Assembly: GCA_038230595.1 (NCBI GenBank)
Contig: JBBRMY010000162.1
Span: forward strand, 1-5,474
Reading direction: 5' to 3'
Origin: JBBRMY01 sp038230595
Lineage (GTDB): Bacteria > Bacteroidota > Ignavibacteria > Tepidaquicellales > Tepidaquicellaceae
Length of the DNA stretch: 5,474 bases
Shown here: piece after piece, positions 1-5,474 of the stretch
How the letters are laid out: each line of letters opens with the position of its first letter
Numbering within the stretch: position 1 is the stretch's first letter
The notes under the pieces: model-generated
Told to the model about the DNA's origin: nothing
The model's input: only the letters and a program-made list of their open reading frames with translations
Databases searched by the model: none
Position numbers and translations under genes: made by a program

Positions 1-105
1 ATCAGATTATATCCAATACTTGGTGAATCAGATAACGATCTAAAACTGGATGCTATAAGGATTTCAGATAAATTTAAAAGAGGGTGTGTAAAGAATTTTG
101 TGTAA
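1..105 (+). pseudogene. 3' end of an unidentified gene, truncated by IS insertion
   Basis: The frame is open from the first base of the window and starts upstream of it. It reads 27 host codons (beginning IRLYPILGESDNDLKLDAIR) up to base 81, then 7 codons of IS sequence (GCVKNFV), and stops at TAA 103-105 inside the left inverted repeat. If the IS and one target-duplication copy are removed, the frame continues at 1432 as WAGHWNANWYLIS and ends at TAA 1471-1473. The insertion therefore replaces the last 13 residues with 7 foreign ones. That lost tail has three tryptophans, so it may be part of a folded domain, and function may be impaired. I do not recognise the family from these 40 residues. 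The restored stop lies 28 bp before the next gene, which suggests one transcription unit. Whether the shortened protein still works cannot be told from here. Confidence 0.75.
74..81. repeat. Left copy of 8-bp target site duplication
   Basis: TTAAAAGA directly precedes the left inverted repeat and is repeated exactly at 1424-1431 after the right inverted repeat. Eight base pairs is the usual duplication length for IS256-family transposition. The perfect match argues that the copy arrived by simple insertion and has not since rearranged. Confidence 0.93.
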
Positions 106-108
106 ATG
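82..108 (+). repeat. IS left terminal inverted repeat (IRL)
   Basis: This starts GGGTGTGTAAA and matches the reverse complement of 1397-1423 at 25 of 27 positions. The only mismatches are at repeat positions 12 and 13 (GA on the left, AT on the right). Terminal repeats of this kind are the transposase binding and cleavage sites. The repeat also supplies the TAA (103-105) that ends the interrupted host frame. Confidence 0.93.
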
Positions 109-144
109 ATTAAATAAAAGAATTATATTAATTAATCAAACACA

Positions 145-152
145 AAAGGAGA
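145..152 (+). promoter_or_regulatory. Ribosome binding site of the transposase
   Basis: AAAGGAGA contains AAGGAG at 146-151, nine bases before the ATG at 161, and fixes that ATG as the transposase start. It is the only clear Shine-Dalgarno sequence in the window; none of the other starts has one. Confidence 0.75.
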
Positions 153-160
153 CACACACA

Positions 161-1390
161 ATGCAGTTAACACCTGAAGTAATTGAGCAGCTACAAGCAG
201 ATCTCAGCACAGCAAAGACCTATGCAGACCTGATGGGTCCGGATGGAGCTATTAAGAAGCTGATGAAGAATGCTTTAGAAGGGATGCTTGACGCAGAACT
301 TACTGAACATCTTGGATATGAGAAACACTCACCATCCGGCAAGAAGACCGGTAACAGCCGCAATGGCAGAAGCCGGAAGCATCTGAAGAATGACAATGGA
401 GAAATAGAATTAAGCGTACCTCGAGACCGCAATTCAGAGTTTGATCCTATAATTGTAAAGAAATATGAAAGAACCCTTGGTCCCATTGAGGATAAGATAA
501 TCTCAATGTATGCCAAGGGAATGACAACCAGAGATATTCAAAGCCATCTCGAAGAAATATACGGACTTCAGATCAGTCCCACCTTAGTATCGAATATAAC
601 AGAAAAGATAGTTAGTATCGCCGCAGCCTGGCAGAACAGACCCCTTGAAGCTGTTTATTCTGTAGTATTTTTTGATGCAATTCATTATAAAGTAAAAAGC
701 GAAGGTAAGATAGTATCAAAAGCAGCATATACCTGTCTTGGCATAGATCTCGCAGGTAAAAAAGATCTGCTGGGCTTATGGATAGGAGAATCAGAAGGAG
801 CATCTTTCTGGCTGAATGTAATAACCGAACTAAGAAACCGCGGAGTAGAAGATATATTCATATCCTGCATAGACGGTCTGAAAGGCTTCCCTGAGGCAAT
901 AAATACAGTTTATCCCGAAGCAGAAATACAGCTTTGTATAATACATGTATTGAGGAATACTTTAAGGTATGTTGCCACAAAAAATCAAAAGGAAATGGCT
1001 AAAGATCTCAAAGCAGTTTACACAGCATCAACCGAAGAAGCAGGACTTATGGAGCTTGTAAAAGTAGAAGAGAAATGGGGAAGCAAATATCCCCTGGCCA
1101 TTAAAGGCTGGAGACAAAACTGGACAAATATCTCTTCATTTTTTAAATACCCGGAAGAGATAAGAAAAATGATCTATACGACCAATGCCGTAGAATCGAT
1201 ACACCGTCAGTTCAGAAAAGTAACAAAGAGCAAGTCTCTGTTTCCAAATGATGATGCTTTGCTAAAAATGCTTTATCTGGCATACAGGGACTTGTCAAAA
1301 AAATGGACAATGCCGGTACGCAACTGGGCATTTATAATATCACATTTATCAATTATTTTTGAAGAGAGGATAGAAAAACATCTTAAATGA
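161..1390 (+). CDS. IS256-family (mutator-type) DDE transposase
   Basis: This enzyme cuts the IS ends and joins them to target DNA. The 409-residue length is normal for the family, so the gene is complete. The predicted catalytic triad is visible as D172 (VVFFDAIHYKV), D238 (ISCIDGLKGFPEAI) and E345 (TTNAVESIHRQFRK). Between the second and third acidic residues lies the C-x2-H signature of the family (C259, H262 in QLCIIH). The N-terminal part has the family's NGEIELSVPRDR stretch (about 79-90). Residues about 108-148 (KGMTTRDIQSHL and following) resemble a helix-turn-helix used for inverted-repeat binding. The ATG at 161 is preceded by a good ribosome binding site. The gene fills almost the whole IS, and its stop lies 6 bp before the right inverted repeat. 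Confidence 0.97.
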   Translation: MQLTPEVIEQLQADLSTAKTYADLMGPDGAIKKLMKNALEGMLDAELTEHLGYEKHSPSGKKTGNSRNGRSRKHLKNDNGEIELSVPRDRNSEFDPIIVKKYERTLGPIEDKIISMYAKGMTTRDIQSHLEEIYGLQISPTLVSNITEKIVSIAAAWQNRPLEAVYSVVFFDAIHYKVKSEGKIVSKAAYTCLGIDLAGKKDLLGLWIGESEGASFWLNVITELRNRGVEDIFISCIDGLKGFPEAINTVYPEAEIQLCIIHVLRNTLRYVATKNQKEMAKDLKAVYTASTEEAGLMELVKVEEKWGSKYPLAIKGWRQNWTNISSFFKYPEEIRKMIYTTNAVESIHRQFRKVTKSKSLFPNDDALLKMLYLAYRDLSKKWTMPVRNWAFIISHLSIIFEERIEKHLK

Positions 1391-1396
1391 TAAATC

Positions 1397-1423
1397 CATT
1401 TACACAAAATATTTTACACACCC
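1397..1423 (-). repeat. IS right terminal inverted repeat (IRR)
   Basis: This is the reverse complement partner of 82-108, with 25 of 27 positions identical. It ends in ACACACCC at 1423, directly followed by the right copy of the target duplication. Confidence 0.93.
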
Positions 1424-1431
1424 TTAAAAGA
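1424..1431. repeat. Right copy of 8-bp target site duplication
   Basis: TTAAAAGA is identical to 74-81. Host sequence resumes at 1432, and joining 81 to 1432 keeps the reading frame of the interrupted gene. Confidence 0.93.
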
Positions 1432-1473
1432 TGGGCAGGCCATTGGAACGCTAACTGGTATCTCATCTCTTAA
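1432..1473 (+). pseudogene. Displaced C-terminal tail of the interrupted gene
   Basis: Thirteen codons (WAGHWNANWYLIS) and TAA at 1471-1473 continue in frame from base 81 once the IS and one duplication copy are removed. The fragment has no start of its own and is presumably not translated now. It is the remaining 3' end of the gene whose upstream part lies at 1-81. Confidence 0.7.
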
Positions 1474-1479
1474 ATATTT

Positions 1480-1485
1480 TATAAT
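1480..1485 (+). promoter_or_regulatory. Possible -10 element before the small gene pair
   Basis: TATAAT lies 16 bp before the ATG at 1502. I see no convincing -35 hexamer at normal spacing, and the surroundings are so AT-rich that a chance match is likely. If real, it would let the downstream genes be transcribed independently of the interrupted gene and the IS. Confidence 0.25.
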
Positions 1486-1501
1486 ATTAAACTCAAACAA
1501 T

Positions 1502-2011
1502 ATGCCGCAATTCAGTATGGATTCACTCAGAAAGATGTATACAAAATGGGCTTTGCAAACTACTAATGATTTTCTAAATAATGAATTACTAGGAAAACCA
1601 TCATTCTTACAAGATAACCTGGAAGGTCAGTTAACTTTTATGTGGGATTATATAATATATCCTCACAGAGATGGGATAAAACAAAAAGTAATTCAGGAAT
1701 TATTAAATAACCAGAAGTCAAAAAGAGACCGGAGCATGTATCTAATTCAGCTTGAAGGAGGATATCCTGTTTCGGTATTCGTATCAGTTAAAGAGCTGAG
1801 AGAGTTTGATCTGGAAGATGCCCACAGAGTTACCGACTTTACTGATATTTCTATTCACAATAAACATAATAGAAAATGGACGGCAGCAGGAACTGACAAT
1901 ATGATTGAACAGGTTAAGGAAGATCTTGAATTCGAAGGTGGTACAGCTATGATAGTATCAAATGTACAGGGTCATATTTTAAATTTAATAATAAAAATTA
2001 AAGAAACTTAA
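1502..2011 (+). CDS. Unidentified 169-aa protein, first of a paralogous pair
   Basis: I do not recognise a family. The protein is soluble-looking, with no signal peptide or membrane segment. It appears to have a helical N-terminal part (about 1-75) followed by an alternating strand and helix C-terminal domain (about 77-169). Residues 77-166 align without a gap to residues 90-179 of the next gene's product; shared points include the RS-Y-I-L start, the S-V..V..L strand, N-K, W126 and IEQ (135-137). The N-terminal halves match poorly. The ATG at 1502 has no Shine-Dalgarno sequence; an in-frame ATG at 1517 is an alternative. The gene begins 28 bp after the restored stop of the IS-interrupted gene, and its TAA abuts the start of the next gene, so the genes are likely co-transcribed. 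Confidence 0.8.
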   Translation: MPQFSMDSLRKMYTKWALQTTNDFLNNELLGKPSFLQDNLEGQLTFMWDYIIYPHRDGIKQKVIQELLNNQKSKRDRSMYLIQLEGGYPVSVFVSVKELREFDLEDAHRVTDFTDISIHNKHNRKWTAAGTDNMIEQVKEDLEFEGGTAMIVSNVQGHILNLIIKIKET

Positions 2012-2584
2012 TTGAAAAAGAAGATCACACAGCAGGATATTGAAAATGAACGCAGTAAATTAGTTCAGCATATGCAAATTAATAAAGCCCAATCTAAATG
2101 GTTCGAGCAATTTTCAAATCTCCCTTTTATGCTGACAGTTAATATGTCTGATTCGATCTACAAAGATGTTTTAGACGCGCAATCCCAATTTATTGGTGCT
2201 TATCTACATATAGTCTATGGAGATGAAGAAATGCATTCTATTGATAAATTCCTTAGGAGGCAAACTATTATCCGGAACAGATCTAAATATTTTATCAAAT
2301 TGATCCGAACGAAAGAGCCTTCAGTCTATTTAACTGTTGGCGATCTTCAGAAGGTTAATTTCCGGATATTAGTTAGTATTACCGAATGCGCTGAAATACA
2401 TCTTTTTAACAAAAAAGACAAGGTGTGGGATAAAGAAATCGTAAAAAAAATAATTGAACAAGCTACATCTGAGCTCGGAATAAATGAAAGTTCTAAAGTA
2501 ATTGAATTCCATATTAAAAGAGAAATATTAATAATGAATGTTACGAAATTGATGCTGAAGGAAGATAGTTCTGTTTATGTTTAA
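2012..2584 (+). CDS. Unidentified 190-aa protein, second of the paralogous pair (TTG start)
   Basis: I do not recognise a family. The frame is the same as that of the preceding gene, and only the TAA at 2009-2011 separates them. The best start is TTG at 2012, which directly abuts that stop and would be served by translational coupling. The first ATG is at 2072 (residue 21). Using it would drop the charged N-terminal helix but keep the conserved domain. Residues 90-179 match the upstream protein's 77-166 without a gap, starting at RSKYFIKL and running through W139, IEQ (148-150) and the final hydrophobic strand. No signal peptide, membrane segment or obvious catalytic motif is visible. The pair could form a heterodimer, or could be one ancestral two-domain gene now split by a stop codon; sequence alone does not decide. 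Confidence 0.72.
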   Translation: MKKKITQQDIENERSKLVQHMQINKAQSKWFEQFSNLPFMLTVNMSDSIYKDVLDAQSQFIGAYLHIVYGDEEMHSIDKFLRRQTIIRNRSKYFIKLIRTKEPSVYLTVGDLQKVNFRILVSITECAEIHLFNKKDKVWDKEIVKKIIEQATSELGINESSKVIEFHIKREILIMNVTKLMLKEDSSVYV

Positions 2585-2659
2585 GAGAAAATATCCTGTT
2601 TTAATCTTATACTTATGTTAATTTATACAATACTTCTTATCAAATTTTAATCTATCAAT

Positions 2660-4126
2660 ATGCTGATCTCAAAATCCATGTATATTAGGGGATTGCAGTG
2701 CGAGAAATCTCTTTTCATGAACAAATATAATCCTGAGCTTAAAGTGTTCAGTAATGAAACTCAGGCTAAATTTGAAGTTGGGAATAGAGTTGGAAAGCTT
2801 GCACAAGAGCTTTTTCCAGGTGGTGTTGACTGTGGTATGGAAACCACCGGAAGGAATGTTACAAAAAGCCTTGAGTTAACATCTGAAGCAATTAAAGGCG
2901 GTAAGAAGATAATATACGAAGCTGCGTTTCAATATAACGGTATGCTTGCTATCATAGATATAATGGTTAAAGCTGGTAATAGCTGGAATCTTTACGAGGT
3001 AAAAAGTTCAACTGAAATTAAAGATTATCAGTTAAATGATGTTGCTTTGCAATATTATGCAATAAAGGGCTCCGGAATCAAGGTTAATGATCTTTCCATT
3101 GCATATATAAACAACAAGTATGTAAAAATTGGAAAACTTAGTATTAATAAATTATTTACTGTTGAGTCTGTCATAGAAAAAGCCATAGGTAAACAAGACG
3201 AGATTGAACCTAACAAAGAGAAGTATCAGAAAGTACTGAATTCTAGAATAATACCAATAATTGAAATCAGTCCCAAATGTTTTGATCCTTTCGATTGTGA
3301 TTTTCATGAACACTGTTGGAAGCACATCCCTAAGTATTCAGTATTTAATCTAAGCAATATAAGAAGTAAAAGTTATGAACTTTACAATAAAGGGATAATA
3401 AAAATAAAAGATATACCCAAGGATTTTAAGTTATCTGAAAATCAAACAATCGAAAAAGAAAGTTACATAAAGAACAAAGATCATATTAATAAGGAAAATA
3501 TATCTGTTTTTCTGAAACAGTTAAAATATCCTTTATATTTTATGGATTTTGAAACCATTAGATTTGAAATCCCTGTTTGGGATAATACTCACCCTTATCT
3601 TCAAATCCCATTTCAATATTCACTTCATATAGTGAAGAAAAAAAATTCAGAACCTGAACACTTGGAATTTCTTGCTGATGGCAAAGGTGATCCCCGCATA
3701 TCGTTTATTGAAAGACTATTAAATGATACGAAAGGAAAAGGAACTATACTAGTTTACAACAATTCATTTGAAACACCCCGTTTGAAAGAAATTGCAAAAT
3801 ATTTTCCGAAATATCAGAAGGAAATTGATGAACGTATATCTAGGATTGTCGATTTGATAGTTCCTTTTAGAAGTAAAGACTATTACAAGCCGGCAATGCA
3901 AGGCAGTTACTCTATAAAGAAGGTTTTGCCTGCGATCAGCCCGGAATTAAGCTACGATAATCTTGAGATCTCTGAGGGTGGATCAGCTAACCTGGAATTT
4001 TTAAGAATGATGTCACTTACTGATGAAATCGAAATCCAAAAGATCCGAAGAAATCTTTTGGAATATTGTAAGATGGATACCCAGGCAATGATAATACTAT
4101 ATAACAGTTTGTCAAAATTATCATAA
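2660..4126 (+). CDS. DUF2779-type protein: Cas4-like PD-(D/E)XK nuclease fused to DEDDy exonuclease-like domain
   Basis: This is a predicted DNA-processing enzyme with two nuclease modules. Residues 1 to about 225 look like a Cas4/AddB-type PD-(D/E)XK domain: candidate metal ligands are D100 (LAIID) and E113/K115 (YEVKSS), with a following D-x2-Q...ALQYY helix (121-133). One cysteine near the N-terminus (C14) and three after the core (C207, C213, C219) fit a 4Fe-4S cluster. Residues about 288-488 match DUF2779, an RNase H-fold exonuclease-like domain. It shows D296/E298 in MDFET, YNNSFETPRL (E371 where many DEDD enzymes have Asp), D398 in RIVDL, the GSYSIKKVLP segment, and Y469-x3-D473 of the DEDDy type. 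Every key residue appears present, so it is probably active. The ATG at 2660 lacks a Shine-Dalgarno sequence. It lies 75 bp after the paralogous pair. Substrate and role are unknown; a part in defence or repair is inference. Confidence 0.88.
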   Translation: MLISKSMYIRGLQCEKSLFMNKYNPELKVFSNETQAKFEVGNRVGKLAQELFPGGVDCGMETTGRNVTKSLELTSEAIKGGKKIIYEAAFQYNGMLAIIDIMVKAGNSWNLYEVKSSTEIKDYQLNDVALQYYAIKGSGIKVNDLSIAYINNKYVKIGKLSINKLFTVESVIEKAIGKQDEIEPNKEKYQKVLNSRIIPIIEISPKCFDPFDCDFHEHCWKHIPKYSVFNLSNIRSKSYELYNKGIIKIKDIPKDFKLSENQTIEKESYIKNKDHINKENISVFLKQLKYPLYFMDFETIRFEIPVWDNTHPYLQIPFQYSLHIVKKKNSEPEHLEFLADGKGDPRISFIERLLNDTKGKGTILVYNNSFETPRLKEIAKYFPKYQKEIDERISRIVDLIVPFRSKDYYKPAMQGSYSIKKVLPAISPELSYDNLEISEGGSANLEFLRMMSLTDEIEIQKIRRNLLEYCKMDTQAMIILYNSLSKLS

Positions 4127-4208
4127 CTTAATAAATATTTATAGTTGTTCTTTTTAATTATTTAGAATTACATACTGTATTGTAGAAAATTAATATTAAT
4201 AATTATTC

Positions 4209-5474
4209 ATGAAAGAGAACCTATATTTTTCAAATTACTACTCCGCTAATACATTTTCCGCATCACTTGATCCATTGGGGTTCAGAAAAACATATATGAC
4301 ACTATCTAATTTATTTTTTCCTCAGTTTACAGTTTTGACAAACTTTCCAAGATATCACAATGTTTTAGTTTCGATTATTGGTTCATTAAATGAGCATAAA
4401 TCAAGAAAACAAAATCTTGATAACAAACGATTGAATTTTCAATTTAGACAAACTGAAATAATATGGGGGATTGCTCAAACTATACATAAAAATTGTAACG
4501 AAGATAATCAGAATATTATCTCACCGATTAATATTATAAAATATCAACAACTAATAAGTCAAGGAAAGAAATACATTAAACTTAGTGAAATAAAAAATAA
4601 TAATCCAATTTATACTTTTTTAAATTATGGAACATTAGGTTTTTATGTAAATCCTTCCGAGAAATGGGGTTTTATTAGAAGATATAATGACACAATTGAT
4701 TTGACAGAGAATGGTGAGTTATTATCAGAATTATTCAATAAAAATAATATTTGGAAAACAATAATTTCAGATTGGAGAAAAAACAAACAGATCAAATTTG
4801 CAGAGCTTGAAAATTTTATACAAATTTCCTCGATTAATCCTCTAAATATTCCAATGAAAGAGAAAAAGATCTGGAAAAAGGTCTTTGAAGATTTCATTGA
4901 TTGCAATAAGGAAAGTTATCCATATCTTAAAATATTTTGGGGTAAATTACCTGATACAGGTCAATATGATACATACGATAATTATAAGGGGTTTTTCGCT
5001 GATCTCTTGATAAATTACAAAGATGAAAAAACAATAAAAAATTATCTTAGACTACATCAGATTTTTGAGGAAATTGCAGCTTCACTAAACTTTCTTTTTG
5101 AAATGGAATACTTTTTCTCCAATCCTGTAAACTTAAAATCCAGATATAATGCGGAGAAGTTTGAAGAAATTTATAAAAACCTCTTAAATAAGAATTATTT
5201 TGATGAGTGCCAAACGTTAGATCCTGAAAATAAATTTATTTATGATTTATCTAATTTTTTTGCTTTACTTAGTAAAAAGACTAGTTGGGTTCAAGCATTT
5301 GATGAAGTATGGGAAAGACACTATAATTGCAAAGCAGATGGGATTTTCCTCAATAAAAACAAAACAATAAATCTTAGAGGCCAATTAAATGAAGTTGAAT
5401 TTAAAAAAATATTAAAAGATTTCGAGGTAGATAATTTCAAAGCAATATTTTTTCATTATAAGCAGAATTGGCAT
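4209..5474 (+). CDS. Large unidentified protein, 3' end outside the window
   Basis: The frame is open from ATG 4209 through all 422 codons to the last base, with an in-frame stop at 4200-4202 just upstream, so this start is well placed. An open frame this long in such AT-rich sequence is strong evidence for a real gene. The N-terminus (about 18-60) reads ASLDPLGFR then FFPQFTVLTNFPRYH, followed at 77-89 by FQFRQTEIIWGIA. About 150-176 (KWGFIRRYNDTIDLTENGELLSELF region) resembles a winged-helix-like segment. I recall similar DPLG...P..T..T...RY starts in large uncharacterised proteins of defence and mobile islands, including DUF6361-like ones, but cannot confirm the assignment. No nuclease or ATPase motif is visible in the part present. 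The product looks cytoplasmic, rich in Asn, Lys and aromatic residues, and the gene is more AT-rich than the IS. Confidence 0.85.
   Translation, partial: MKENLYFSNYYSANTFSASLDPLGFRKTYMTLSNLFFPQFTVLTNFPRYHNVLVSIIGSLNEHKSRKQNLDNKRLNFQFRQTEIIWGIAQTIHKNCNEDNQNIISPINIIKYQQLISQGKKYIKLSEIKNNNPIYTFLNYGTLGFYVNPSEKWGFIRRYNDTIDLTENGELLSELFNKNNIWKTIISDWRKNKQIKFAELENFIQISSINPLNIPMKEKKIWKKVFEDFIDCNKESYPYLKIFWGKLPDTGQYDTYDNYKGFFADLLINYKDEKTIKNYLRLHQIFEEIAASLNFLFEMEYFFSNPVNLKSRYNAEKFEEIYKNLLNKNYFDECQTLDPENKFIYDLSNFFALLSKKTSWVQAFDEVWERHYNCKADGIFLNKNKTINLRGQLNEVEFKKILKDFEVDNFKAIFFHYKQNWH

Larger units (their letters stand above)
82..1423 (+). mobile_element. Complete IS256-family insertion sequence (1342 bp)
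   Basis: The element is bounded by 27-bp terminal inverted repeats at 82-108 and 1397-1423, which match at 25 of 27 positions, and by a perfect 8-bp direct repeat outside them. It holds a single gene, a full-length mutator-type DDE transposase. Size, single-gene layout, inverted-repeat length and target duplication all fit the IS256 family. The element looks intact and potentially active. It lies in the same direction as the genes that follow, and I see no hairpin terminator between the transposase stop and the right end, so transcription could read out into the downstream genes. Base composition is less AT-rich than the genes to the right, consistent with separate origin. I cannot name the particular IS without a database. 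Confidence 0.95.

Noticed and set aside
98..129. Possible transposase promoter, TTGTGT (98-103) and TATATT (124-129)
   Set aside because: The spacer is 20 bp, longer than preferred, and the sequence is so AT-rich that such a match is expected by chance.
220..870. Three minus-strand open frames (220-516, 612-803, 685-870)
   Set aside because: All are antisense to the well-supported transposase gene and overlap one another; none has a recognisable domain.
2585..2659. Promoter or small gene between the paralogous pair and the DUF2779 gene
   Set aside because: There is no paired -35/-10 match and no meaningful open frame; the ATG near 2615 is followed by a stop after 11 codons.
2660..4126. A CRISPR-Cas locus, suggested by the Cas4-like domain
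   Set aside because: No direct-repeat array and no other cas gene are visible in the window; the C-terminal fusion fits DUF2779 proteins rather than a stand-alone Cas4.
4127..4145. Possible terminator after the DUF2779 gene
   Set aside because: The palindrome at 4131-4142 is AT-only with no loop, and no GC stem followed by a T-run is present.
4643..4906. Minus-strand 87-codon open frame
   Set aside because: It lies wholly inside the much longer plus-strand gene that starts at 4209 and has low-complexity Phe/Ile/Ser-rich content typical of an antisense shadow.

Overview
The window is AT-rich bacterial DNA with five or six co-directional plus-strand genes and one complete insertion sequence. 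No RNA gene or CRISPR array was seen. Host genes lack recognisable Shine-Dalgarno sequences, base composition is low-GC, and a DUF2779-type nuclease is present. Together these suggest Bacteroidota or a related (FCB-group) bacterium; this is inference from style, not a taxonomic proof.

Left end (1-1473): the 3' end of an unidentified gene has been interrupted by an intact IS256-family element at 82-1423. The element has 27-bp terminal inverted repeats (25/27 matching), a perfect 8-bp target duplication (TTAAAAGA) and a full-length 409-aa DDE transposase. Removing the IS and one duplication copy restores an open frame that ends at 1471-1473, 28 bp before the next gene. The broken gene was therefore probably the upstream member of the same gene cluster.

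Middle (1502-2584): two small genes lie in the same reading frame, separated by one TAA stop. The second apparently starts with TTG directly after that stop. Their C-terminal ~90 residues align to each other without a gap, so they are tandem paralogues, or the two halves of one duplicated-domain gene split by a stop. I recognise no known family.

Right (2660-5474): a 488-aa protein joins a Cas4-like PD-(D/E)XK nuclease with a four-cysteine Fe-S signature to a DUF2779-type DEDDy exonuclease-like domain. After 82 bp comes an AT-rich gene that is open to the window end (at least 422 aa). Its N-terminus carries a DPLGF...FFP..T..T...RY pattern of the kind I recall from uncharacterised proteins of defence or mobile islands.

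Reading the genes together, a two-nuclease protein beside a duplicated small-protein pair, a large unknown protein and a transposon scar resembles an accessory or defence locus. A shared function is a hypothesis. No stretch over 300 bases lacks a gene; the gaps (1474-1501, 2585-2659, 4127-4208) are short and hold no clear terminator.
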